A stretch of DNA of 64,000 nucleotides from Botryococcus braunii (taxonomy: Eukaryota; Chlorophyta; Trebouxiophyceae): the NCBI GenBank assembly GCA_002005505.1, contig KV908366.1:551432-615431 (forward strand). The letters run 5' to 3'. Below, piece by piece: positions 1 through 10,800 of this stretch (the first letter of the stretch is position 1; the number at the start of each line of letters is the position of its first letter). The translations under genes and the position numbers were made by a program. The notes beneath the pieces were generated by a model, which was not told the origin of the DNA, searched no databases, and saw nothing but the letters and a program-made list of their open reading frames with translations.

Positions 1-574
1 CGCAGTCCCAGCGCTGGTTGCAGTTGCCATGACACAAGACCGCCACAGCTCCAAACTGCAGCTGGGTGATCTTTCTTTTGCCACCTCGACAGCACATACA
101 CTACCCCGTGCGACCACATCACAGTGTTCCACCAACACAGCTCCCAATTACCCCTCGGCAACAGTACTGGCAACATCTACGTTATATGATGCTGCAACTA
201 TTGCTTCACCCCACATACGATGATACAAATCCCCCAGAGATTCCTCACCCAAATCTTTGCAAGTCGTGCCAGCCTCACTCGGTGATGGTGTGGTGCTGAC
301 GCTGTGCCATCATCATCATCAGCCCCAAAATACCCCTCTCCGATCGCCAAATCAGCAACGCTCAATCATCTTCCTCGCCCCAAAAGGCAATTTACCTTTC
401 CGCCCAGCAAGCCAGACTCGTGGTCAGGTCATAGAGAGTGAAGCTGACACATCAGTGTCTGCAGGCAGCGACCCTGTGTCACCATGTGTCGCAGGGTGGC
501 ATCGTAGCATCAACGCATGATCGCTTGACCTTGTGATGGGGAAGTGCCATATCACAAACACATGGGTTAAAGGA

Positions 575-672
575 CGGAGAAGAAGAAGAAGAAGAAGAAG
601 ACGAAGGAGGAGAAGAAGAAGGAGAAGAAGAAGAAGAAGAAGCAGAAGAAGAAGACGAAGAAGAAGGGGGAA
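575..672. repeat. GAA/GAAG purine microsatellite
   Basis: An almost uninterrupted run of AGAAG and AGGAG triplets. Poly-Arg and poly-Ser ORFs through it are artefacts of low complexity. The matching tract near 14920-14960 is much shorter. Confidence 0.9.
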
Positions 673-2316
673 GGAACGGGAGGAGGAGTTGGGGGATGAT
701 TATTACACCTGCCCTGCTCTGGGGGTCGTTGAGACGGAAAGCATCAACCTCACGCAATTAAGACATATAAACGTAAAACATTTTTCGAAGCACCTGTTTG
801 CACACACGAAGCAGAAAACACCACAACATGCAGTAAAACTCCACTGCTTGAACCCCTGCGCGGGCGCTGGATGTGCAAAAGCAACCAATTGGGGGCCACG
901 GGAGTTTAATGTGGGGCATCTATCCGACCACATTCATGTAACCTGAAGACTCTTTGTTACCTCACGCAACTTTTGGGCCTTTGGGAAGCAAGCCCATCAT
1001 TGCCTGCCCTCGGCTGGGGGCTGCCTGTACAAACACAGCGCCACCGCCTGCCTTGCCCAACATGGGCACAGCCCTGCATGGCCATAGATGCTACATAGCC
1101 CAACATATGTACAGCTGCGGTATGCCATTCCAGATAGAAGACAATGTCAATCTCTTCCGTCTGGCTAACTGGTCGGGGGTCAAGTCCCAGGTCTTGACCT
1201 CCCTTTTCAAACACATTTAATGACTTGCTACCTTTCTGAGCCGGTCCGTTGCAGGCCGACTCAGTAATAACGCCCAAGATGTGTGCGCTGCCCCTTTAGA
1301 GCTTCACCCTAAACCGGTGAGCTTTGGATGACGGTCAAACCGACTAGGCGTCGCCCCTCGACGAGTTTTCAGTGTCTTATGAACTATGTTTGAGGGCTTG
1401 TGTCGATTGAAAGACACGAGCAGTCCAAATTCAACCCAAAACAATCCCCTCGACCCTTACATGTAGAATAGCCAGTGCGTGTAATGATTGGAGCAACCAA
1501 AACAGCAGGATAGTCCCACGCCATAAAACGGCTAGGGAATGTTCACTGGGCCAGCCCATTACATTTGCCAGCATGTTCTTGTGAAGCCTGTCTGCAGCAG
1601 TGCTCGTAGCAACAGACTGAGTGTTGGCATTGCGAGCAACTAAGAGGTGGGCAGGCAAAGACACTGCTCCCTCTTAGTGCTCACTCTGCAGCGCCACCAT
1701 TAGGCTTCTTTTCCCCCTTCTGTCAGCACCACTGCCACGCACAATTGGCATGCATTTAAACTTCACAGATAAAAAGAAGTGCACTTTCTCAGCACAGAGC
1801 ACTTCCTCAGACAAAATGAAGTGCAGTCTCTCCGATGAAACGGAGTGCACATTCTCAGCATACAAAGTCACAAGGGATGGCCCCCACTTTTTTCTCAGTA
1901 GACAAGGTAAGCAAGATTGTCTCATGACTTAAAGTTGGCTGCATTGACACTCAATTGAGAGAGCCTGCAGCAGAGAAGTATAGTTGCAAGTATAGCTCCA
2001 CCGTTGTTCGAAGAGCAGGCCCAACACACGGCAGCAGGATGGAGGAAGAGCAAGTACGAGCACCCAGTAAAAGTTAAATGAAGTCATTTACAGAAGAACT
2101 CATGTACAAAGCATTGTAATAACCGTTTCGAAACGAGCAGCCAGCACTCATTCCGAGCGCTGCAAAGTCCTCACATACTTGTACAACCGCCAACCCCCAC
2201 TGTGCACGGCACCCCCACACGCCTGCCAGGCACACCACCCCAAGCGCCACGAGCGCGTGCCAGTTTTCCTATGACAGGGGCCATCCCGTTGGCAACAGTG
2301 TTTTCAAGGCGTCGTA

Positions 2317-3102
2317 CTAGTGCAGCACTTTGAAGGAAGGAATGCGGCTCCCGATGCGACAACACCAGCGATGGAAAGCAGCCAGGGCGAGTTTGGCCTC
2401 CTCCATTTCACGATCTCCAGCCTGGGGGTATTTGTCGTGGGGAAGCTCGCCCGCCAATCGCGGAGGCGCCACGGCCACTGAAGGCAGTCTCCCTGTTTCT
2501 CGCTCCAATCTTTTGCAGACATGGTACGTCAGCCCAAGGCAGGGGGCCACGTGGGAGGGCTTCTCTGCGTAAATGGAGAACTCCACGTGGCTCATGCCAT
2601 GTACTAAGACCCTCATCATTGTGGTAAATCCTTCCTTGAAAAGAATGATCTCATGACAATCGGAAAAGCGTTCCAGACTCCAAAGAAGGTCGGGGAGACC
2701 CCCGTGCCCCAGGTTAGCTACGAAAGCCAGGTTTGCCAGGTGCAGAGTACTGCTGTCAGGCCAAGGGGCTCCGGGAGGCACTCTGACCAAGCAGCTAGGG
2801 CGCTGCCCTGATGGGGGATTGGCCGGGCGAGGGCCAATGAGGTAGCTCAGAGCGGAGTCGACCGCATCAGAGCTAGTGGCGGCATTCACAGCGTCGTTCA
2901 GCAGGAGCTCATCTGCCAGGATCATCTGCCTGGCACGCTCGAGGTAGACCTGGTGGAAGAACTTGCAAGTGGGCGCCACTAGAGCCAGCTCAGGGAAGGT
3001 TAAGCTGCAGTCCAGAAGGATCTTCCTCTGGAGGTCTTCAGGGAGGTCGTTCCATCCGATGCAGCCAGCCATGGAGCAGTCAGCTCCTCGCGATGATGCC
3101 AC
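2317..3102 (-). CDS. F-box protein, copy 1
   Basis: An uninterrupted 261-residue ORF. Residues about 18-60 look like an F-box: a leading WNDLPEDLQRKILL segment, then FPELALVAPTCKFFHQVY. This domain usually docks a protein to SKP1 in SCF ubiquitin ligases. No LRR, Kelch or WD repeats are visible downstream, so the substrate is unknown. The nearly identical copy at 16607-17392 differs by a few residues (for example NLGHGG against NPGHGG, and APPRLAG against APWRLAG). Both copies stay open, which suggests recent duplication or constraint. Introns cannot be excluded; the call rests on one continuous frame. Confidence 0.7.
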   Translation of the reverse strand: MASSRGADCSMAGCIGWNDLPEDLQRKILLDCSLTFPELALVAPTCKFFHQVYLERARQMILADELLLNDAVNAATSSDAVDSALSYLIGPRPANPPSGQRPSCLVRVPPGAPWPDSSTLHLANLAFVANLGHGGLPDLLWSLERFSDCHEIILFKEGFTTMMRVLVHGMSHVEFSIYAEKPSHVAPCLGLTYHVCKRLERETGRLPSVAVAPPRLAGELPHDKYPQAGDREMEEAKLALAAFHRWCCRIGSRIPSFKVLH

Positions 3103-4051
3103 TGCAAGTTGCGCAGGGTATCAAGAAAAGCTTTGCCCTTCTCCAACAGAAATTGATACCATTTTTGTGAAAGGTGGAAAGGAAGGAATTAAAAGTCTGC
3201 CCCGTCCCCTTTCTGTAATGAAGCATCCCCCAGAAGAGGAGACAGAGGTGCGCTCAAAGTGTGATGAAGCTGCATGTCTCATAGTGCAACATTTGTCATA
3301 TATATTGGCATCATGCATAAGCCACTAGAAACGCGCTTCTAAATAACGTGAGCCTCAAGCTGAAAGCAAAAAAATGCATAAGCCTCGCAAGGTAACAGAG
3401 GATTCCATTATTTTCACAAGTTTGAATGTTATTTCCATAGTCACCAACTAACTGACAGCGCTCCACAGATATGACTTCTGTACAGTTCATACCACCAGCG
3501 ATTGACACCGACATTGCAAAGGACCTTTTGGATTCTATACAAGAGAGTTGTGGCAGTATTTTGAGTGGACCCATGTACTAACTCAGAGCACCATCAGTCA
3601 GGGAGGGGCCCAAGGTCATTGATGTCCTGCCACAGGCATCAAATGAGGGACACTATCACACATCGTATCACTCAATGGCTTCTCTACGGAGTTTGTGGTG
3701 TATGCAGGAAGTCCTGCTAAGGAAGACCTCCCTCCCTCCCCCTCTCTCTGTCTCTCTCTCCCCCTTACTTCCCTCCCTCTGTCTACCATGTATCTAGCTT
3801 ACGGCACAGCCTCCAGTGGTCCTATCATCCTAGGAGGGTCCAACCAACATAAAATTAAAAGAATTCTGTGTGGATTAAAGAAACAAGATGAAGAGGTTGG
3901 TGGCGAGGGTTTGCCGCCGCCGAAATCGCTGAAAGTTTACTCCTATTGCCCAACTGTTCCACCATTCAGAATACCCAAGTAAACATTAAGACATGGCTGG
4001 TAAGACAAGACAACATCAACTTCATCTGTGCTCGTTTCAATGGTGTGATCA

Positions 4052-4515
4052 TCAATGTCTGCACACTTGGCAGTCCCGAGATAGTGTGATTTTGGCAGGC
4101 TGCGTTGCTGCTGCAGCATTGGGCTCTTCTGGCTCCAAGTTCGGATTTCCCCAGGTATAGTAGACAATATGGGAGAAGAGGAAAATCGACACAACGAAAA
4201 GCAATGCATCGCAACACACCGTGCCAGCCAGCAACAAAGTCAAAGAGCCAGAAACAAATATCAATCCGCATAATAGGGCATGGCATCTGCCGTGGTGTGT
4301 ATGTTTTGGGACGGGGGGGGGGGGAGGGAGATGGGCTGGTGGGCGCACTTCTGTTTCTGCCGCGCCGCCGCCACATGTTTGCTATGCGGGCCAAAGCAGG
4401 TGAATGAGCAAATAGTGCAGCTAAGGAGTACGGAAAGAAGAAAGCTGATTGTTCCTATAACGAGCGCTGCAGCAAAAAGCTTGGCAAAGCCTCCTAGGCG
4501 CGACCAGGCGTCCAC
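4052..4515 (-). pseudogene. Small membrane-protein ORF, disrupted copy
   Basis: Equivalent to the open 153-residue frame at 18343-18804. Here the frame is split into an N-terminal part (4261-4515) and a C-terminal part (4052-4348) around a long G homopolymer near 4312-4326. The pieces encode hydrophobic stretches typical of membrane helices. No family is recognised. The homopolymer length difference is the obvious cause of the break, and could be a real mutation or a sequencing error. It may also be an exon with introns. Low confidence that it is a gene. Confidence 0.3.
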
Positions 4516-5386
4516 AGATAGTTAGCCTATGCCGAAAAACGAAATTGCTGAGGTGAAAGAAAAATGTAGGCGAAAACTCCACGCAGGGGGAAACTACAGG
4601 AAAGTTGTTTTAAACAGCATTATGTTGTATTTAAGAGGGACTTGACGCGTTATGTTACAATGAATTAACCTGTATCGACTGAAAGCACTCTTTGAGCCAC
4701 TTAATCCTCGTATCAACGTACTTACTCGGTGCACGGTCCACTCCGTGCTGGAATCGTTGTGGACACTACGAACGAAGATAACCAAACAAGTTGCTGTAAA
4801 CGATAGTTTGCAGCACACGTATTCTTCAAGTAGGCAGTTTGTTAAGTTTCAGACACTCACAAGAGAGAACTGCTAAGCAATAGCTATAGATGACTTTTCT
4901 ATACTAACGGCCATACTTGGATCACTTGAAAGCACCCTTTAAGCCACTGATTCCTCGTATCTACGTACTGTGCAAGACTTTAGCACCGTTAGATCTGAAG
5001 CCAAGAGTATTTACTTTAACCAGTTGGAACAGTAAACATACCTTCCTCGGGGCACGGTCCACTCCGTGCAGGAGTCGTGGTCCACACTACAAAGATAATA
5101 AACTATCGTTTACAGCACATTTATTCTTCAAGGAGGCATTTCTTGAAGCATCGAACACTCGAAAGAGAGAACTGCCTAATTCCAGCCCACACCTGGCTGT
5201 AGGAAAAGGAAGATGGGGGGAGAGCCCTAAACCTGGCTATAAGTAGCACGGATTGTACTGCTAGTCACGCCGTCTGTGTGCGTCACAGAATGTGACTGCG
5301 CTCCGACTGTGACTGGCAGTAATGTGACTCACAGCGCGCTGCGTCACCGAAAAATACATTATGGATCTACAATAATGTCCCGAAAT

Positions 5387-5423
5387 AAGAGAGATACATT
5401 CGGGACCCGAATGTATCTCTCTT
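5387..5423. repeat. 37-nt near-perfect palindrome in unit tail
   Basis: The arms AAGAGAGATACATT and AATGTATCTCTCTT flank a C-GGGACCC-G centre, giving one near-perfect palindrome. The related copy at 21711-21747 has T and A where this one has C and G, on opposite arms, so pairing is kept. Confidence 0.85.
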
Positions 5424-5763
5424 CAAATGTCTGCCTCCCTCTCTTTTCAATTCCCCAGGATCTTTCATAATCCAGGATTGTGTTCGTAATTCAGTCCGAA
5501 CCACTATGGTAAGGTTCGGCAGCCCGGCGCCATGCTTCCGGTTGGCTTCAGGCGCTCCCGGTCGGACATATGGGCCAGGTCATGGCAAACATCGGATTTA
5601 GGTGAAGGCTACGGTACCAGTTGATGGTCCCGGTGTTTCGGGCCGGCGCCCCGTGCCCACTATGTGGTATGTGTACAAGTATGGACCGCTGGGGGGGGGG
5701 ACCATGCGGTCCAAAGTAGAGTGGGTACGGGTCCTACTGGGGGAGTGGCGGCCTGTTTCTGAC

Positions 5764-5941
5764 ACCCTTCGTCCTCCGGAGGATATTATCTCTGGTTTTC
5801 AGTCTCACCGGTTATGTATCGCACAGTGCATAGTACAAGGATATACGTGAGGACAACTGGTATAGCCTTGTACTATGCACTGTGCGATACATAACCGGTG
5901 AGACTGAAAAGCAGAGATGATATCCTGCGGAGGACGAAGGG
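5764..5941. repeat. Long hairpin: ~80-bp inverted repeat, short loop
   Basis: Left arm 5764-5845 and right arm 5861-5941 are reverse complements with only a few mismatches, separated by about 15 bp. The arms include ACCGGTTATGTATCGCACAG and its complement. No ORF is associated. A transcript would fold into a long stem, like a foldback element, a MITE, or a small-RNA precursor. The adjacent 5480-5760 stretch, with a G homopolymer near 5690, has no gene I can support. Confidence 0.85.
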
Positions 5942-5949
5942 TTGCTACC

Positions 5950-6954
5950 AAGGGTAGCTACGAAGGGTAGCTACCAAAAGACACCATATCAAGAAGAAGG
6001 GGGAGGAACATGAGGAGGAGGAGGAACAGTGACAGGAGGAGGAGGAGGAGATGATGATGATGATTACGCCTGCCATGCTCTGGGGCTCGTCGAGGCGGAC
6101 AAAGCATCAATCTCACGCAACTAAGAGATATAAACACGAAACGTTCTACGATGCACCTGTATGGAGCAGTGAACACCAGAACATGCACAAGAACCCCACT
6201 ACTTCAACGCCTGCGCGGGCGCTGGATGTGCAAATAGAAAAACATTGGGGGCTACGAGTTCGATGTGGGGTATCTATCCTCCCATGTTCAACTAACCTGA
6301 AGACTCTTCGTTGCCTCACCCGATGCTTGGGCCTTTGGGAGGCAAACCCATCAGTGCGCGATTGCCTGCCCTTGGCAGGGGGCTGTTTGTAGAAACACAA
6401 CGCCACTGCCTTTACCTGGCTCGCCTACGCAGAGCCCCGCATGGCCATATACATGCTACCAATACATGTACAGCTGCGGTATGCCCTTCCAGTTAGAAGA
6501 CACGGTCAATCTCTTCCGTCTGGCTAACTGGTCGGGGGTCAAGTCCCAGGTCTTGACCTCCCTTCTCAAACACATTTACTGACTTGCTACTTTTCTGGGC
6601 CGGTCCTGTGCAGGCCGGCTCAGCAATAACACCGAAGATGTGCGCGCTGCCCCTTTAGAGCTTCAGCCTATCCCCATAAGCTTTGGATGAAGGTCAAGCC
6701 GACTTTGCGTCGCCCCTTGACAAGTTGTAAGTGTCTGAAGCTTGTGAACTATGTTTGAGGAGTTTTGTAACCATTGTGTCGATTGAAAGACACAAGCAGT
6801 GCAAACCCAACCCCCAAAGAAATTCCCTCGACCCTTTAATGTATAACAGCTAGTGTGTGTAATGCTTGGAGCAACCAAAACCGCAGGATATTCCCACTGC
6901 CATAAAACGGCTAAGGGCAACAGGTAAGGGCTAACGGCAATTTCAATGGGCTGG
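5950..6954. repeat. Tandem unit, copy 2, left part
   Basis: Diverged version of bases about 650-1560 of copy 1, sharing blocks such as the stretch ending CTGGTCGGGGGTCAAGTCCC. It breaks at 6954, where copia-1 inserted, and resumes at 14191. The 5 bp before the insertion (6950-6954, GCTGG) are repeated at 14191-14195. No gene is seen. Confidence 0.8.
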
Positions 6955-7833
6955 TCAAGCATTTCTGCTTGCGGCGTCACCTGCAGTGATGGCACGACGG
7001 CAGCGTCACTTCGTAGCCTGTGGGAAAAACCGTCCACGCTACAACGTTTCCAGGAACAGCACACAGCACTCTCCAACAGTAGAGGTTGGTCAAGGATACC
7101 AACATGCTTCGGACAAGTCTTACAAATGATCTTAACTGCTCTCACTCTTGCTAAAGACCACGTAACACTACGCCTTGCCTGATAGCAGAGTTCAGCACCA
7201 AAGAGGCCTTGCGATGTCTACTTTACGTCACTAGAATACAATAATAGTTCATCAGTAACTCAGCAAGGTCTCTTTGTGATGTTTGTACAGTGAAACTATC
7301 TTACCGCCACAACGGTGGACGTCAACATAAGTCTCAATGAGGTCAAACATTCAGTGCGCTCTCGTCATGCACTCTCATCAATGCACACAGCAGTAATATC
7401 TAACTGGTCTGAATGTTTGAGCACAATCATATCTGGAACGGCTTTGAGAATCCTAAACACACCTGCAGTGATGGCACGACGGCAGCGTCACTTCGTAGCC
7501 TGTGGGAAAAACCGTCCACGCTACAACGTTTCCAGGAACAGCACACAGCACTCTCCAACAGTAGAGGTTGGTCAAGGATACCAACATGCTTCGGACAAGT
7601 ACCGAGCCGTTCCTGGGCTGCCCAGGGATGGCTCGGACTGCAGGGATCCTAAAGTACTACCATACGTAATGTCTATTGAGAACGCATATCGTACAAGTCA
7701 CGTGTTATGTCATTGAGGTACGAGTATGATCTATACCGTTCATAAAGGGCTATAACGGCTATAGTTTACACTGCTGTTGATGGCATGTGACAGGGGATGT
7801 CACTAAGTACAGTATTGACCAATTCATTCAACA
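6955..7833 (-). repeat. Copia-1 3' LTR with internal duplication
   Basis: 879 bp, matching 13312-14190. On the element strand it begins TGTTGAATG and ends AATGCTTGA. A 141-bp segment is present twice, at 7460-7600 (first in transcript order) and 6978-7118 (second). The first copy ends CTGCAG|GTGTGT and the second CTGCAG|GTGACG. The second copy ends 23 bp before the LTR end. Confidence 0.95.
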
Positions 7834-7842
7834 CTTCCCCTT
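7834..7842 (-). other. Copia-1 polypurine tract
   Basis: On the minus strand AAGGGGAAG directly abuts the 3' LTR start. The same tract precedes the copia-2a 3' LTR at 55210-55218. It would prime plus-strand DNA synthesis. Confidence 0.85.
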
Positions 7843-7858
7843 GACAGCACCCTGTCAC

Positions 7859-10800
7859 CTATGTCATCTTCACAAGTCCAAACCCTCGCCTGTGCATCTG
7901 GAAGGCAGGGCGAGCGAGAGGCTTTGTCAGCATGTCTGCCTTGTTCCTTGCAGACTCCACATAGCAGAGTGTAACCTGCCCCTTTGCAATAGCTTCACGT
8001 GCAAAGTGGAAGCACACTGCAATGTGCTTAGTATACTTGCTATACAGTGGGTTTTTCAGGTTAGCAATGCACCCCTGATTGTCACAGTATAGCTTCACTG
8101 ACCAAGGAGGAGTTCCGATTTCCTCCATGAACCCACGCAGCCAGTTAAGCTCCTTAATAGCCAGACTGGTTGCCATGAATTCTGCCTCCACAGTGGAGGT
8201 AGCAACTGAGTGTTGCTTCTTACTACCCCAGACCACAGCACTGCCAAACACTGATAGCACATATCCCGAGGTAGAATGCCTGCTGTCAATATCGCCAGCA
8301 TAATCTGCATCAACATGACCTTCTAACACAGGCCCTTTCCCTCCCAGCACTAAGACACACTCTCGAGTAGACTGAAGATACCTCAATACCCTCAAGCCCT
8401 CATTCATGTGGGCAGTGGTGGGAGCGTTCCGGTAACGGGACAGAACACCCACAGCCTGAGCTATATCAGGTCGAGTTGTATTAGCAATATACAACAGAGA
8501 CCCAACAAGCTCACAATATCTATGCCCGGGAGGCAGTGGAGTCCCAGACCCAAAGCTGGTCTCACCCACTGTAACCTGCGGCATCCCAGACATCACAAAG
8601 TCTTTACTCATGGGAGTATCGACTGTACGTGACTCAGCACTCACCCCAAACTTCTCACACAGTGCATCAATCTTAGGCACGCAGCTCAGTGATAAGCACC
8701 GATTCTCTCTATCTCTCAGGATCTGGCAGCCCAAGAAGTCCTTGACTTCACCAAGGTCATGAATCTTGAAGCTTGCCAACAGCTCCTTTTTCACCCATTC
8801 TATCTCTTCCGCACCCATTGCCACAATCAAAAGATCATCAACATACACAAGCATGTATGACAGCTCCCCATCCTCGTGTCTCTTTATGTAAACTCCCGCA
8901 TCGCTCTTACACACTTCATATCCCATACTCAGCAGCTTCTCATTCAGGGTCTTGTGCCAAGCCCTGGGAGCCTGCTTCAGGCCATAAAGGGCCTTACGCA
9001 GTCTGCACACAATGTTGGGGTTGCCATTATCAAATCCAGGAGGCTGTGTCACATACACCTCCTCCTCTAATTCACCATTCAAAAAGGCGGTCTTTATATC
9101 CACCTGGTGAATTTCCATGTTCTTTGCTGCAGCAGTTGCTAGCAAAGTCCTCCTGGACCCATAGCTACTGGTAGGTGCAAAGACCTCATCTACATCAACT
9201 CCAGGAATCTGTCTACAGCCCTGGGCTACAAGCCGAGCCTTAAATCTCAACACGTTCCCATGTGCATCAGTCTTCACAGAGAAGATCCAATGCACAGGGA
9301 TCACCTTGTGTCCCCTGGGTCTCTCAACGTACTCCATCACCTCGTGCGCATCAAGAGAATCTTGCTCCTCTTGCATTGCCTGGCGCCAGAATTCCCACTG
9401 AGGGGATCTTTGCGCCTCCCTGAGGTTTCCAGGGATTGGCACCTTGGACCACCTCACCCCAGGTATCTTACCCTTTACAGGATTCAGATTGTGATCATGC
9501 ACAACATGGCTATCCTCTCTAGGCTCACACGCACGTGCTTCCACTACTCTTTCGCTCGAGGTTACTGCGTTACACACCTCTCTGACTCTCTCCCACTCTG
9601 GAGGTGTCTGCAGCTTTCTCTCCTTGGAGGATTCACATGCTGCTCCACTCAATCTGGGTCTTACATCACTCGTCATGTCCCAAACGCACTCATCACTCAA
9701 AGGCGCAGCATAATCTGGCACTGTGCGACACCCTGCAGTGGTGTCTCTCTCATCCACGCTTGTACTCTCACAACACACCTGTGACTCCCCAGTGTGTCCC
9801 TCACAAGCACGCAGAGCCTGGCCATCTGAAGACTCCCTTTGTCCATCAAGTGTCTGATTGGAAATCTCCAAACTGACCTCTCTTGCCTCACTCTCAGCGC
9901 TTACATGATCAGACATGCCCTCCAGCCTGGCCAAGTCCTGTCCATTAGGCTGAGCTTCCGTTGCTTCCCCTGGGCAAATGGCCTCTGACATTCTCCTATT
10001 CTCTCCATCACTCACATCTCCATCATGTTCCACAGTGACCTCAGCTGCAGTCTCACGTGCTGCTACTCTCTGATCATACCGTTGCTGCCGGGTCAGCCCG
10101 TCTTGCCCTCGGACACCCATGGCCCCAACTTCCATTCGAACACATTCTTGCACATTATTCAAACGTTGCATGTGTGACTTGGTCTCCTCGCCTCCTCGCG
10201 CCAGGTTCTCCATGTGTCCGAGTACGGACCAGCTGTGGCCGGACTGCGTATGGCTCAGCTCCGAGGAAGTGGGCTCCCCGTCCACGTTGACACTTGTAGT
10301 CTCAGAATTCTCACAGGGGTTGATTGCACATGGGGTAGTTGCACAGGGGGTGGTTGCACAGGGGGAGTCAGGTCCGGACTGCTGCACGTTGACCTCTCGG
10401 TTGCAGAGAGGCTCAGGATCATCTGAGTCCCAAAAAGACAACTGACCCAAGGACTGCTGGCCCTCCTGTTGTACAAAAGGCAAGGCAAAGGGCTGCTGGA
10501 CTGCATTTGGACTCACAGGAGACATGGTGCTAAGCCCCACTCTGTCTGCGCCCCTTAAGTGCTCCAGAAAGGTAACATCTCTGCTTTCTTTCCAAATCCC
10601 GTTTCCCATATAAATTCTATATGCCTTTGACACACTGGAATACCCTGTGAAGAGACCAGGGGAGGTCTTAGACTCAAACACTCCCCTTTGGTGATCAGGT
10701 ATGTGCACATGTGCTAGACAGCCAAAAGTCCTGAGCAGGGATACATCGGGCTTTACCCCATGGAAGGCTTCATAAGGCGTCTTGTCACGTCCAGTCACAG

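Larger units (their letters stand above)
350..5470. repeat. Tandem unit, copy 1 (F-box-bearing duplication)
   Basis: This segment recurs at 14690-19510 with a constant offset of 14290 bp over most of its length and only scattered substitutions. A third, more diverged partial copy is at 5950-6954 continuing at 14191-14640. The copies differ in the purine tract near 575-672, which is about 44 bp shorter in the 14.9 kb copy. The unit holds an F-box gene and the remains of a small membrane-protein ORF, both on minus. I saw no terminal repeats or transposase, so I read it as a segmental or tandem duplication. The first 350 bases of the window hold no gene I can support. Confidence 0.85.

Noticed and set aside
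1160..1205. tRNA-like TGGCTAACTGG and GGTCAAGTCCC in the tandem units
   Set aside because: The two boxes are too close for a tRNA and no acceptor stem forms.
7315..7716. 133-aa ORF, present again at 13672-14073
   Set aside because: It lies wholly inside the copia-1 LTRs and is shared only because the LTRs are identical.
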